Positions 24,801-39,119 of a stretch of DNA of 64,000 nucleotides are shown in pieces (the first letter of the stretch is position 1; every line of letters starts with the position of its first letter). Both the position numbers and the translations under genes were made by a program. Below the pieces are notes generated by a model. That model was not told the DNA's origin. It searched no databases and saw only the letters and a program-made list of their open reading frames with translations. Origin of the DNA: Chaunax sp. Z400 (lineage: Eukaryota > Chordata > Actinopteri > Lophiiformes > Chaunacidae); assembly GCA_037577475.1 (NCBI GenBank), contig CM075190.1:1002001-1066000 (forward strand). Reading direction: 5' to 3'.

Positions 24801-27361
24801 CCGAGATACAGACATTCAAAATACGCCCCTACTGGACATGTCATATCTCGGGAAAGGAAGGTCGCACAGACTCGGGACAAAGACTGGTGTTCTCAGAGAC
24901 CACATAAACCCCTAGACGGACGTTGGTCCCGAGTCTCTACGACCTTCCGTTTCCGAGATACACACATTCACTATAGGCGGACCAAACCCCATTCACTTCA
25001 ATGGGAAAATAAACTTGAGTATAACTCGGGAACGGAAGGTCGAAGAGACTCGGGACCATGATCCGTCGGACATAATTCGTGGTCTCTGAACACGCCAGAC
25101 TTCTCCCCGAGTCTCTACGACCTTCCGTTCCCGAGATACAAAAATTCCAAAAATCACCAAAAATACATGTCATATCTCGGGAACCGTAAGTCGTAGAGAC
25201 TCGGTTTACCCGCTGGCATTCTTGGAGACCCCATAAAACCATTGAAAGAGCTTATCCCCGAGTCTCTACGACCTTCCGTTCCCGAGATACAGACATTCAA
25301 AATACGCCCCTACTGGACATGTCATATCTCGGGAAAGGAAGGTCGCACAGACTCGGGACAAAGACTGGTGTTCTCAGAGACCACATAAACCTCTAGACGG
25401 ACGTTGGTCCCGAGTCTCTACGACCTTCCGTTTCCGAGATACACACATTCACTATAGGCGAACCAAACCCCATTCACTTCAATGGGAAAATAAACTTGAG
25501 TATAACTCGGGAACGGAAGGTCGTAGAGACTCGGGACCATGATCCGTCCGACATAATTCGTGGTCTCTGAACACGCCAGACTTCTCCACGAGTCTCTACG
25601 ACCTTCCGTTCCCGAGATACAGACATTCAAAATACGCCCCTACTGGACATGTCATATCTCGGGAAAGGAAGGTCGCACAGACTCGGGACAAAGACTGGTG
25701 TTCTCAGAGACCACATAAACCCCTAGACGGACGTTGGTCCCGAGTCTCTAGGACCTTCCGTTTCCGAGATACACACATTCACTATAGGCGAACCAAACCC
25801 CATTCACTTCAATGGGAAAATAAACTTGAGTATAACTCGGGAACGGAAGGTCGTAGAGACTCGGGACCATGATCCGTCGGACATAATTCGTGGTCTCTGA
25901 ACACGCCAGACTTCTCCCCGAGTCTCTACGACCTTCCGTTCCCGAGATACAAAAATTCCAAAAATCACCAAAAATACATGTCATATCTCGGGAACCGTAA
26001 GTCGTAGAGACTCGGTTTACCCGCTGGCATTCTTGGAGACCCCATAAAACCATTGAAAGAGCTTATCCCCGAGTCTCTACGACCTTCCGTTCCCGAGATA
26101 CAGACATTCAAAATACGCCCCTACTGGACATGTCATATCTCGGGAAAGGAAGGTCGTACAGACTCGGGACAAAGACTGGTGTTCTCAGAGACCACATAAA
26201 CCCCTAGACGGACGTTGGTCGCGAGTCTCTACGACCTTCCGTTTCCGAGATTCACACATTCACTATAGGCGAACCAAACCCCATTCACTTCAATGGGAAA
26301 ATAAACTTGAGTATAACTCGGGAACGGAAGGTCGTAGAGACTCGGGACCATGATCCGTCCGACATAATTCGTGGTCTCTGAACACGCCAGACTTCTCCAC
26401 GAGTCTCTACGACCTTCCGTTCCCGAGATACAGACATTCAAAATACGCCCCTACTGGACATGTCATATCTCGGGAAAGGAAGGTCGCACAGACTCGGGAC
26501 AAAGACTGGTGTTCTCAGAGACCACATAAACCCCTAGACGGACGTTGGTCCCGAGTCTCTACGACCTTCCGTTTCCGAGATACACACATTCACTATAGGC
26601 GAACCAAACCCCATTCACTTCAATGGGAAAATAAACTTGAGTATAACTCGGGAACGGAAGGTCGTAGAAACTCGGGACCATGATCCGTCGGACATAATTC
26701 GTGGTCTCTGAACACGCCAGACTTCTCCCCGAGTCTCTACGACCTTCCGTTCCCGAGATACAAAAATTCCAAAAATCACCAAAAATACATGTCATATCTC
26801 GGGAACCGTAAGTCGTAGAGACTCGGTTTACCCGCTGGCATTCTTGGAGACCCCATAAAACCATTGAAAGAGCTTATCCCCGAGTCTCTACGACCTTCCG
26901 TTCCCGAGATACAGACATTCAAAATACGCCCCTACTGGACATGTCATATCTCGGGAAAGGAAGGTCGCACAGACTCGGGACAAAGACTGGTGTTCTCAGA
27001 GACCACATAAACCCCTAGACGGACGTTGGTCCCGAGTCTCTACGACCTTCCGTTTCCGAGATTCACACATTCACTATAGGCGAACCAAACCCCATTCACT
27101 TCAATGGGAAAATAAACTTGAGTATAACTCGGGAACGGAAGGTCGTAGAGACTCGGGACCATGATCCGTCCGACATAATTCGTGGTCTCTGAACACGCCA
27201 GACTTCTCCACGAGTCTCTACGACCTTCTGTTCCCGAGATACAAAAATTCCAAAAATCACCAAAAATACATGTCATATCTCGGGAACCGTAAGTCGTAGA
27301 GACTCGGTTTACCTGCTGACGTTCTTGGAGACCCCATAAAACCGTTGAAAGAGCTTATCCC
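21831..27361 (+). repeat. Mixed HOR region, T20 tail to T23
   Basis: This covers the rest of T20's block, T21 (22833, T-C-A-B-C), T22 (23582, T-A-B-C-A-B-C) and T23 (24661), the longest T-to-T block in the window at 2701 bp with two B-A junctions. Markers are GTCGTAGAAACTC near 22.14 and 26.67 kb, GTCGAAGAG near 25.04 kb, TCTAGGACC near 25.75 kb and GGTCGCGAG near 26.22 kb. The 21.7-26.0 kb part is repeated at 53.8-58.1 kb. Confidence 0.86.
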
Positions 27362-29113
27362 CGAGTCTCTACGACCTTCCGTTCAAAAGTTACCAACCCG
27401 GGTAGGGCCCCGATTGAGTTTTTATCCCCTTAACCCTAACCCTAACCCTAACCCTAACCCCTAACCCACACTTGTCCGCGAGTCTCTACGACCTTCCGTT
27501 CCCGAGATACAAAAATTCCAAAAATCACCAAAAATAAATGTCATATCTCGGGAACCGTAAGTCGTAGAGACTCGGTTTACCCGCTGGCATTCTTGGAGAC
27601 CCCATAAAACCATTGAAAGAGCTTATCCCCGAGTCTCTACGACCTTCCGTTCCCGAGATACAGACATTCAAAATACGCCCCTACTGGACATGTCATATCT
27701 CGGGAAAGGAAGGTCGCACAGACTCGGGACAAAGACTGGTGTTCTCAGAGACCACATAAACCTCTAGACGGACGTTGGTCCCGAGTCTCTACGACCTTCC
27801 GTTTCCGAGATACACACATTCACTATAGGCGAACCAAACCCCATTCACTTCAATGGGTAAATAAACTTGAGTATAACTCGGGAACGGAAGGTCGTAGAGA
27901 CTCGGGACCATGATCCGTCCGACATAATTCGTGGTCTCTGAACACGCCAGACTTCTCCACGAGTCTCTACGACCTTCCGTTCCCGAGATACAAAAATTCC
28001 AAAAATCACCAAAAATACATGTCATATCTCGGGAACCGTAAATCGTAGAGACTCGGTTTACCTGCTGACGTTCTTGGAGACCCCATAAAACCATTGAAAG
28101 AGCTTATCCCCGAGTCTCTACGACCTTCCGTTCAAAAGTTACCAACCCGGGTAGGGCCCCCATTGAGTTTTTATCCCCTTAACCCTAACCCTAACCCTAA
28201 CCCTAACCCCTAACCCACACTTGTCCGCGAGTCTCTACGACCTTCCGTTCCCGAGATACAGACATTCAAAATACGCCCCTACTGGACATGTCATATCTCG
28301 GGAAAGGAAGGTCGCACAGACTCGGGACAAAGACTGGTGTTCTCAGAGACCACATAAACCCCTAGACGGACGTTGGTCCCGAGTCTCTACGACCTTCCGT
28401 TTCCGAGATACACACATTCACTATAGGCGGACCAAACCCCATTCACTTCAATGGGAAAATAAACTTGAGTATAACTCGGGAACGGAAGGTCGTAGAGACT
28501 CGGGACCATGATCCGTCCGACATAATTCGTGGTCTCTGAACACGCCAGACTTCTCCACGAGTCTCTACGACCTTCCGTTCCCGAGATACAGACATTCAAA
28601 ATACGCCCCTACTGGACATGTCATATCTCGGGAAAGGAAGGTCGCACAGACTCGGGACAAAGACTGGTGTTCTCAGAGACCACATAAACCCCTAGACAGA
28701 CGTTGGGCCCGAGTCTCTACGACCTTCCGTTTCCGAGATACACACATTCACTATAGGCGAACCAAACCCCATTCACTTCAATGGGAAAATAAACTTGAGT
28801 ATAACTCGGGAACGGAAGGTCGTAGAGACTCGGGACCATGATCCGTTGGACATAATTCGTGGTCTCTGAACACGCCAGACTTCTCCCCGAGTCTCTACGA
28901 CCTTCCGTTCCCGAGATACAAAAATTCCAAAAATCACCAAAAATACATGTCATATCTCGGGAACCGTAAACCGTAGAGACTCCGTTTACCTGCTGACGTT
29001 CTTGGAGACCCCATAAAACCCTTTGAAAGAGCTTATCCCCGAGTCTCTACGACCTTCCGTTCAAAAGTTACCAACCCGGGTAGGGCCCCCATTGAGTTTT
29101 TATCCCCTTAACC

Positions 29114-29145
<32 letters not shown>

Positions 29146-30125
29146 CTAACCCACACTTGTCCGCGAGTCTCTACGACCTTCCGTTCCCGAGATACAGACA
29201 TTCAAAATACGCCCCTACTGGACATGTCATATCTCGGGAAAGGAAGGTCGCACAGACTCGGGACAAAGACTGGTGTTCTCAGAGACCACATAAACCCCTA
29301 GACGGACGTTGGTCCCGAGTCTCTACGACCTTCCGTTTCCGAGATACACACATTCACTATAGGCGAACCAAACCCCATTCACTTCAATGGGAAAATAAAC
29401 TTGAGTATAACTCGGGAACGGAAGGTCGTAGAGACTCGGGACCATGATCCGTCGGACATAATTCGTGGTCTCTGAACACGCCAGACTTCTCCCCGAGTCT
29501 CTACGACCTTCCGTTCCCGAGATACAAAAATTCCAAAAATCACCAAAAATACATGTCATATCTCGGGAACCGTAAGTCGTAGAGACTCGGTTTACCCGCT
29601 GGCATTCTTGGAGACCCCATAAAACCATTGAAAGAGCTTATCCCCGAGTCTCTACGACCTTCCGTTCCCGAGATACAGACATTCAAAATACGCCCCTACT
29701 GGACATGTCATATCTCGGGAAAGGAAGGTCGCACAGACTCGGGACAAAGACTGGTGTTCTCAGAGACCACATAAACCCCTAGACGGACGTTGGTCCCGAG
29801 TCTCTACGACCTTCCGTTTCCGAGATTCACACATTCACTATAGGCGAACCAAACCCCATTCACTTCAATGGGAAAATAAACTTGAGTATAACTCGGGAAC
29901 GGAAGGTCGTAGAGACTCGGGACCATGATCCGTCCGACATAATTCGTGGTCTCTGAACACGCCAGACTTCTCCACGAGTCTCTACGACCTTCTGTTCCCG
30001 AGATACAAAAATTCCAAAAATCACCAAAAATACATGTCATATCTCGGGAACCGTAAGTCGTAGAGACTCGGTTTACCTGCTGACGTTCTTGGAGACCCCA
30101 TAAAACCGTTGAAAGAGCTTATCCC
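27362..30125 (+). repeat. 2764-bp HOR, copy 1
   Basis: The string is T-C-A-B-C, T-A-B-A-B-C, T-A-B-C-A-B-C (T starts 27362, 28111, 29040). Markers are GGGTAAATAAAC near 27857, GTAAACCGTAGAGACTCCG near 28966, CCCTTTGAAAG near 29020 and the first CCCTAAA heptamer. AAATAAATGTC near 27534 is private to this copy. Confidence 0.9.
29130..29136 (+). repeat. Extra CCCTAAA heptamer in a T-module lineage
   Basis: T26 carries one added CCCTAAA inside the telomeric run, making the module 124 bp. Eleven T modules share it: those starting at 29040, 31804, 34567, 36251, 39014, 40698, 43461, 46705, 49468, 59579 and 62342. None lies left of 29 kb. It is a single heptamer among hexamers, so it marks a lineage of duplicated modules and says nothing about a plant-type telomerase. 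Confidence 0.9.
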
Positions 30126-31877
30126 CGAGTCTCTACGACCTTCCGTTCAAAAGTTACCAACCCGGGTAGGGCCCCGATTGAGTTTTTATCCCCTTAACCC
30201 TAACCCTAACCCTAACCCTAACCCCTAACCCACACTTGTCCGCGAGTCTCTACGACCTTCCGTTCCCGAGATACAAAAATTCCAAAAATCACCAAAAATA
30301 CATGTCATATCTCGGGAACCGTAAGTCGTAGAGACTCGGTTTACCCGCTGGCATTCTTGGAGACCCCATAAAACCATTGAAAGAGCTTATCCCCGAGTCT
30401 CTACGACCTTCCGTTCCCGAGATACAGACATTCAAAATACGCCCCTACTGGACATGTCATATCTCGGGAAAGGAAGGTCGCACAGACTCGGGACAAAGAC
30501 TGGTGTTCTCAGAGACCACATAAACCTCTAGACGGACGTTGGTCCCGAGTCTCTACGACCTTCCGTTTCCGAGATACACACATTCACTATAGGCGAACCA
30601 AACCCCATTCACTTCAATGGGTAAATAAACTTGAGTATAACTCGGGAACGGAAGGTCGTAGAGACTCGGGACCATGATCCGTCCGACATAATTCGTGGTC
30701 TCTGAACACGCCAGACTTCTCCACGAGTCTCTACGACCTTCCGTTCCCGAGATACAAAAATTCCAAAAATCACCAAAAATACATGTCATATCTCGGGAAC
30801 CGTAAATCGTAGAGACTCGGTTTACCTGCTGACGTTCTTGGAGACCCCATAAAACCATTGAAAGAGCTTATCCCCGAGTCTCTACGACCTTCCGTTCAAA
30901 AGTTACCAACCCGGGTAGGGCCCCCATTGAGTTTTTATCCCCTTAACCCTAACCCTAACCCTAACCCTAACCCCTAACCCACACTTGTCCGCGAGTCTCT
31001 ACGACCTTCCGTTCCCGAGATACAGACATTCAAAATACGCCCCTACTGGACATGTCATATCTCGGGAAAGGAAGGTCGCACAGACTCGGGACAAAGACTG
31101 GTGTTCTCAGAGACCACATAAACCCCTAGACGGACGTTGGTCCCGAGTCTCTACGACCTTCCGTTTCCGAGATACACACATTCACTATAGGCGGACCAAA
31201 CCCCATTCACTTCAATGGGAAAATAAACTTGAGTATAACTCGGGAACGGAAGGTCGTAGAGACTCGGGACCATGATCCGTCCGACATAATTCGTGGTCTC
31301 TGAACACGCCAGACTTCTCCACGAGTCTCTACGACCTTCCGTTCCCGAGATACAGACATTCAAAATACGCCCCTACTGGACATGTCATATCTCGGGAAAG
31401 GAAGGTCGCACAGACTCGGGACAAAGACTGGTGTTCTCAGAGACCACATAAACCCCTAGACAGACGTTGGGCCCGAGTCTCTACGACCTTCCGTTTCCGA
31501 GATACACACATTCACTATAGGCGAACCAAACCCCATTCACTTCAATGGGAAAATAAACTTGAGTATAACTCGGGAACGGAAGGTCGTAGAGACTCGGGAC
31601 CATGATCCGTTGGACATAATTCGTGGTCTCTGAACACGCCAGACTTCTCCCCGAGTCTCTACGACCTTCCGTTCCCGAGATACAAAAATTCCAAAAATCA
31701 CCAAAAATACATGTCATATCTCGGGAACCGTAAACCGTAGAGACTCCGTTTACCTGCTGACGTTCTTGGAGACCCCATAAAACCCTTTGAAAGAGCTTAT
31801 CCCCGAGTCTCTACGACCTTCCGTTCAAAAGTTACCAACCCGGGTAGGGCCCCCATTGAGTTTTTATCCCCTTAACC

Positions 31878-31909
<32 letters not shown>

Positions 31910-32889
31910 CTAACCCACACTTGTCCGCGAGTCTCTACGACCTTCCGTTCCCGAGATACAGACATTCAAAATACGCCCCTACTGGACATGTCATATCTCG
32001 GGAAAGGAAGGTCGCACAGACTCGGGACAAAGACTGGTGTTCTCAGAGACCACATAAACCCCTAGACGGACGTTGGTCCCGAGTCTCTACGACCTTCCGT
32101 TTCCGAGATACACACATTCACTATAGGCGAACCAAACCCCATTCACTTCAATGGGAAAATAAACTTGAGTATAACTCGGGAACGGAAGGTCGTAGAGACT
32201 CGGGACCATGATCCGTCGGACATAATTCGTGGTCTCTGAACACGCCAGACTTCTCCCCGAGTCTCTACGACCTTCCGTTCCCGAGATACAAAAATTCCAA
32301 AAATCACCAAAAATACATGTCATATCTCGGGAACCGTAAGTCGTAGAGACTCGGTTTACCCGCTGGCATTCTTGGAGACCCCATAAAACCATTGAAAGAG
32401 CTTATCCCCGAGTCTCTACGACCTTCCGTTCCCGAGATACAGACATTCAAAATACGCCCCTACTGGACATGTCATATCTCGGGAAAGGAAGGTCGCACAG
32501 ACTCGGGACAAAGACTGGTGTTCTCAGAGACCACATAAACCCCTAGACGGACGTTGGTCCCGAGTCTCTACGACCTTCCGTTTCCGAGATTCACACATTC
32601 ACTATAGGCGAACCAAACCCCATTCACTTCAATGGGAAAATAAACTTGAGTATAACTCGGGAACGGAAGGTCGTAGAGACTCGGGACCATGATCCGTCCG
32701 ACATAATTCGTGGTCTCTGAACACGCCAGACTTCTCCACGAGTCTCTACGACCTTCTGTTCCCGAGATACAAAAATTCCAAAAATCACCAAAAATACATG
32801 TCATATCTCGGGAACCGTAAGTCGTAGAGACTCGGTTTACCTGCTGACGTTCTTGGAGACCCCATAAAACCGTTGAAAGAGCTTATCCC
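30126..32889 (+). repeat. 2764-bp HOR, copy 2
   Basis: Same length and string as copy 1 (T starts 30126, 30875, 31804), with GGGTAAATAAAC, GTAAACCGTAGAGACTCCG, CCCTTTGAAAG and the heptamer at the matching offsets. Confidence 0.9.
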
Positions 32890-34640
32890 CGAGTCTCTAC
32901 GACCTTCCGTTCAAAAGTTACCAACCCGGGTAGGGCCCCGATTGAGTTTTTATCCCCTTAACCCTAACCCTAACCCTAACCCTAACCCCTAACCCACACT
33001 TGTCCGCGAGTCTCTACGACCTTCCGTTCCCGAGATACAAAAATTCCAAAAATCACCAAAAATACATGTCATATCTCGGGAACCGTAAGTCGTAGAGACT
33101 CGGTTTACCCGCTGGCATTCTTGGAGACCCCATAAAACCATTGAAAGAGCTTATCCCCGAGTCTCTACGACCTTCCGTTCCCGAGATACAGACATTCAAA
33201 ATACGCCCCTACTGGACATGTCATATCTCGGGAAAGGAAGGTCGCACAGACTCGGGACAAAGACTGGTGTTCTCAGAGACCACATAAACCTCTAGACGGA
33301 CGTTGGTCCCGAGTCTCTACGACCTTCCGTTTCCGAGATACACACATTCACTATAGGCGAACCAAACCCCATTCACTTCAATGGGAAAATAAACTTGAGT
33401 ATAACTCGGGAACGGAAGGTCGTAGAGACTCGGGACCATGATCCGTCCGACATAATTCGTGGTCTCTGAACACGCCAGACTTCTCCACGAGTCTCTACGA
33501 CCTTCCGTTCCCGAGATACAAAAATTCCAAAAATCACCAAAAATACATGTCATATCTCGGGAACCGTAAATCGTAGAGACTCGGTTTACCTGCTGACGTT
33601 CTTGGAGACCCCATAAAACCATTGAAAGAGCTTATCCCCGAGTCTCTACGACCTTCCGTTCAAAAGTTACCAACCCGGGTAGGGCCCCCATTGAGTTTTT
33701 ATCCCCTTAACCCTAACCCTAACCCTAACCCTAACCCCTAACCCACACTTGTCCGCGAGTCTCTACGACCTTCCGTTCCCGAGATACAGACATTCAAAAT
33801 ACGCCCCTACTGGACATGTCATATCTCGGGAAAGGAAGGTCGCACAGACTCGGGACAAAGACTGGTGTTCTCAGAGACCACATAAACCCCTAGACGGACG
33901 TTGGTCCCGAGTCTCTACGACCTTCCGTTTCCGAGATACACACATTCACTATAGGCGGACCAAACCCCATTCACTTCAATGGGAAAATAAACTTGAGTAT
34001 AACTCGGGAACGGAAGGTCGTAGAGACTCGGGACCATGATCCGTCCGACATAATTCGTGGTCTCTGAACACGCCAGACTTCTCCACGAGTCTCTACGACC
34101 TTCCGTTCCCGAGATACAGACATTCAAAATACGCCCCTACTGGACATGTCATATCTCGGGAAAGGAAGGTCGCACAGACTCGGGACAAAGACTGGTGTTC
34201 TCAGAGACCACATAAACCCCTAGACAGACGTTGGGCCCGAGTCTCTACGACCTTCCGTTTCCGAGATACACACATTCACTATAGGCGAACCAAACCCCAT
34301 TCACTTCAATGGGAAAATAAACTTGAGTATAACTCGGGAACGGAAGGTCGTAGAGACTCGGGACCATGATCCGTTGGACATAATTCGTGGTCTCTGAACA
34401 CGCCAGACTTCTCCCCGAGTCTCTACGACCTTCCGTTCCCGAGATAAAAAAATTCCAAAAATCACCAAAAATACATGTCATATCTCGGGAACCGTAAATC
34501 GTAGAGACTCGGTTTACCTGCTGACGTTCTTGGAGACCCCATAAAACCGTTGAAAGAGCTTATCCCCGAGTCTCTACGACCTTCCGTTCAAAAGTTACCA
34601 ACCCGGGTAGGGCCCCCATTGAGTTTTTATCCCCTTAACC

Positions 34641-34672
<32 letters not shown>

Positions 34673-36324
34673 CTAACCCACACTTGTCCGCGAGTCTCTA
34701 CGACGTTCCGTTCCCGAGATACAGACATTCAAAATACGCCCCTACTGGACATGTCATATCTCGGGAAAGGAAGGTCGCACAGACTCGGGACAAAGACTGG
34801 TGTTCTCAGAGACCACATAAACCCCTAGACGGACGTTGGTCCCGAGTCTCTACGACCTTCCGTTTCCGAGATACACACATTCACTATAGGCGAACCAAAC
34901 CCCATTCACTTCAATGGGAAAATAAACTTGAGTATAACTCGGGAACGGAAGGTCGTAGAGACTCGGGACCATGATCCGTCGGACATAATTCGTGGTCTCT
35001 GAACACGCCAGACTTCTCCCCGAGTCTCTACAACCTTCCGTTCCCGAGATACAAAAATTCCAAAAATCACCAAAAATACATGTCATATCTCGGGAACCGT
35101 AAGTCGTAGAGACTCGGTTTACCCGCTGGCATTCTTGGAGACCCCATAAAACCATTGAAAGAGCTTATCCCCGAGTCTCTACGACCTTCCGTTCCCGAGA
35201 TACAGACATTCAAAATACGCCCCTACTGGACATGTCATATCTCGGGAAAGGAAGGTCGCACAGACTCGGGACAAAGACTGGTGTTCTAAGAGACCACACA
35301 AGCCCCTAGACGGACGTTGGTCCCGAGTCTCTACGACCTTCCGTTTTCGAGATACACACATTCACTATAGGCGAACCAAACCCCATTCACTTCAATGGGA
35401 AAATAAACTTGAGTATAACTCGGGAACGGAAGGTCGTAGAGACTCGGGACCCTGATCCGTCCGACATAATTCGTGGTCTCTGAACACGCCAGACTTCTCC
35501 ACGAGTCTCTACGACCTTCTGTTCCCGAGATACAAAAATTCCAAAAATCACCAAAAATACATGTCATATCTCGGGAACCGTAAATCGTAGAGACTCGGTT
35601 TACCTGCTGACGTTCTTGGAGACCCCATAAAACCATTGAAAGAGCTTATCCCCGAGTCTCTACGACCTTCCGTTCAAAAGTTACCAACCCGGGTAGGGCC
35701 CCCATTGAGTTTTTATCCCCTTAACCCTAACCCTAACCCTAACCCTAACCCCTAACCCACACTTGTCCGCGAGTCTCTACGACCTTCCGTTCCCGAGATA
35801 CAGACATTCAAAATACGCCCCTACTGGACATGTCATATCTCGGGAAAGGAAGGTCGCACAGACTCGGGACAAAGACTGGTGTTCTCAGAGACCACATAAA
35901 CCCCTAGACAGACGTTGGGCCCGAGTCTCTACGACCTTCCGTTTCCGAGATACACACATTCACTATAGGCGAACCAAACCCCATTCATTTCAATGGGAAA
36001 ATAAACTTGAGTATAACTCGGGAACGGAAGGTCGTAGAGACTCGGGACCATGATCCGTTGGACATAATTCGTGGTCTCTGAACACGCCAGACTTCTCCCC
36101 GAGTCTCTACGACCTTCCGTTCCCGAGATACAAAAATTCCAAAAATCACCAAAAATACATGTCATATCTCGGGAACCGTAAATCGTAGAGACTCGGTTTA
36201 CCTGCTGACGTTCTTGGAGACCCCATAAAACCGTTGAAAGAGCTTATCCCCGAGTCTCTACGACCTTCCGTTCAAAAGTTACCAACCCGGGTAGGGCCCC
36301 CATTGAGTTTTTATCCCCTTAACC

Positions 36325-36356
<32 letters not shown>

Positions 36357-37336
36357 CTAACCCACACTTGTCCGCGAGTCTCTACGACCTTCCGTTCCCG
36401 AGATACAGACATTCAAAATACGCCCCTACTGGACATGTCATATCTCGGGAAAGGAAGGTCGCACAGACTCGGGACAAAGACTGGTGTTCTCAGAGACCAC
36501 ATAAACCCCTAGACGGACGTTGGTCCCGAGTCTCTACGACCTTCCGTTTCCGAGATACACACATTCACTATAGGCGAACCAAACCCCATTCACTTCAATG
36601 GGAAAATAAACTTGAGTATAACTCGGGAACGGAAGGTCGTAGAGACTCGGGACCATGATCCGTCGGACATAATTCGTGGTCTCTGAACACGCCAGACTTC
36701 TCCCCGAGTCTCTACAACCTTCCGTTCCCGAGATACAAAAATTCCAAAAATCACCAAAAATACATGTCATATCTCGGGAACCGTAAGTCGTAGAGACTCG
36801 GTTTACCCGCTGGCATTCTTGGAGACCCCATAAAACCATTGAAAGAGCTTATCCCCGAGTCTCTACGACCTTCCGTTCCCGAGATACAGACATTCAAAAT
36901 ACGCCCCTACTGGACATGTCATATCTCGGGAAAGGAAGGTCGCACAGACTCGGGACAAAGACTGGTGTTCTAAGAGACCACACAAACCCCTAGACGGACG
37001 TTGGTCCCGAGTCTCTACGACCTTCCGTTTTCGAGATACACACATTCACTATAGGCGAACCAAACCCCATTCACTTCAATGGGAAAATAAACTTGAGTAT
37101 AACTCGGGAACGGAAGGTCGTAGAGACTCGGGACCCTGATCCGTCCGACATAATTCGTGGTCTCTGAACACGCCAGACTTCTCCACGAGTCTCTACGACC
37201 TTCTGTTCCCGAGATACAAAAATTCCAAAAATCACCAAAAATACATGTCATATCTCGGGAACCGTAAATCGTAGAGACTCGGTTTACCTGCTGACGTTCT
37301 TGGAGACCCCATAAAACCATTGAAAGAGCTTATCCC
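32890..37336 (+). repeat. 4447-bp duplication, copy 1
   Basis: T30 to T34: T-C-A-B-C, T-A-B-A-B-C, T-A-B-C-A-B-C, T-A-B-C, T-A-B-C-A-B-C. It begins like a third 2764-bp unit but without GGGTAAAT and GTAAACCG. It introduces TACAACC, CCGTTTTCGAG, ACACAAGCCCC (35297) and CATTTCAATGGG. Private changes are GATAAAAAAATT near 34444 and TACGACGTTCC near 34700. Confidence 0.9.
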
Positions 37337-37453
37337 CGAGTCTCTACGACCTTCCGTTCAAAAGTTACCAACCCGGGTAGGGCCCCCATTGAGTTTTTAT
37401 CCCCTTAACCCTAACCCTAACCCTAACCCTAACCCCTAACCCACACTTGTCCG
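37337..37453 (+). repeat. Recombinant T module (T35), duplication breakpoint
   Basis: The unique segment is c-type (GGCCCCCATTGAG), which elsewhere leads to A, yet this copy is followed by C. The upstream C carries the GTAAATCG and CTGACGTTC variants and follows the B with CCGTTTTCGAG. The downstream C-A-B matches the sequence after 33007. It is the seam of the 4447-bp duplication, with crossover somewhere in the T segment downstream of the subtype base. Confidence 0.8.
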
Positions 37454-39087
37454 CGAGTCTCTACGACCTTCCGTTCCCGAGATACAAAAATTCCAAAAAT
37501 CACCAAAAATACATGTCATATCTCGGGAACCGTAAGTCGTAGAGACTCGGTTTACCCGCTGGCATTCTTGGAGACCCCATAAAACCATTGAAAGAGCTTA
37601 TCCCCGAGTCTCTACGACCTTCCGTTCCCGAGATACAGACATTCAAAATACGCCCCTACTGGACATGTCATATCTCGGGAAAGGAAGGTCGCACAGACTC
37701 GGGACAAAGACTGGTGTTCTCAGAGACCACATAAACCTCTAGACGGACGTTGGTCCCGAGTCTCTACGACCTTCCGTTTCCGAGATACACACATTCACTA
37801 TAGGCGAACCAAACCCCATTCACTTCAATGGGAAAATAAACTTGAGTATAACTCGGGAACGGAAGGTCGTAGAGACTCGGGACCATGATCCGTCCGACAT
37901 AATTCGTGGTCTCTGAACACGCCAGACTTCTCCACGAGTCTCTACGACCTTCCGTTCCCGAGATACAAAAATTCCAAAAATCACCAAAAATACATGTCAT
38001 ATCTCGGGAACCGTAAATCGTAGAGACTCGGTTTACCTGCTGACGTTCTTGGAGACCCCATAAAACCATTGAAAGAGCTTATCCCCGAGTCTCTACGACC
38101 TTCCGTTCAAAAGTTACCAACCCGGGTAGGGCCCCCATTGAGTTTTTATCCCCTTAACCCTAACCCTAACCCTAACCCTAACCCCTAACCCACACTTGTC
38201 CGCGAGTCTCTACGACCTTCCGTTCCCGAGATACAGACATTCAAAATACGCCCCTACTGGACATGTCATATCTCGGGAAAGGAAGGTCGCACAGACTCGG
38301 GACAAAGACTGGTGTTCTCAGAGACCACATAAACCCCTAGACGGACGTTGGTCCCGAGTCTCTACGACCTTCCGTTTCCGAGATACACACATTCACTATA
38401 GGCGGACCAAACCCCATTCACTTCAATGGGAAAATAAACTTGAGTATAACTCGGGAACGGAAGGTCGTAGAGACTCGGGACCATGATCCGTCCGACATAA
38501 TTCGTGGTCTCTGAACACGCCAGACTTCTCCACGAGTCTCTACGACCTTCCGTTCCCGAGATACAGACATTCAAAATACGCCCCTACTGGACATGTCATA
38601 TCTCGGGAAAGGAAGGTCGCACAGACTCGGGACAAAGACTGGTGTTCTCAGAGACCACATAAACCCCTAGACAGACGTTGGGCCCGAGTCTCTACGACCT
38701 TCCGTTTCCGAGATACACACATTCACTATAGGCGAACCAAACCCCATTCACTTCAATGGGAAAATAAACTTGAGTATAACTCGGGAACGGAAGGTCGTAG
38801 AGACTCGGGACCATGATCCGTTGGACATAATTCGTGGTCTCTGAACACGCCAGACTTCTCCCCGAGTCTCTACGACCTTCCGTTCCCGAGATACAAAAAT
38901 TCCAAAAATCACCAAAAATACATGTCATATCTCGGGAACCGTAAATCGTAGAGACTCGGTTTACCTGCTGACGTTCTTGGAGACCCCATAAAACCGTTGA
39001 AAGAGCTTATCCCCGAGTCTCTACGACCTTCCGTTCAAAAGTTACCAACCCGGGTAGGGCCCCCATTGAGTTTTTATCCCCTTAACC

Positions 39088-39119
<32 letters not shown>

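Noticed and set aside
29130..29136. Plant-type telomere repeat CCCTAAA
   Set aside because: Only one heptamer per affected tract, within CCCTAA hexamers; best read as a single-base slip or insertion copied with the array.
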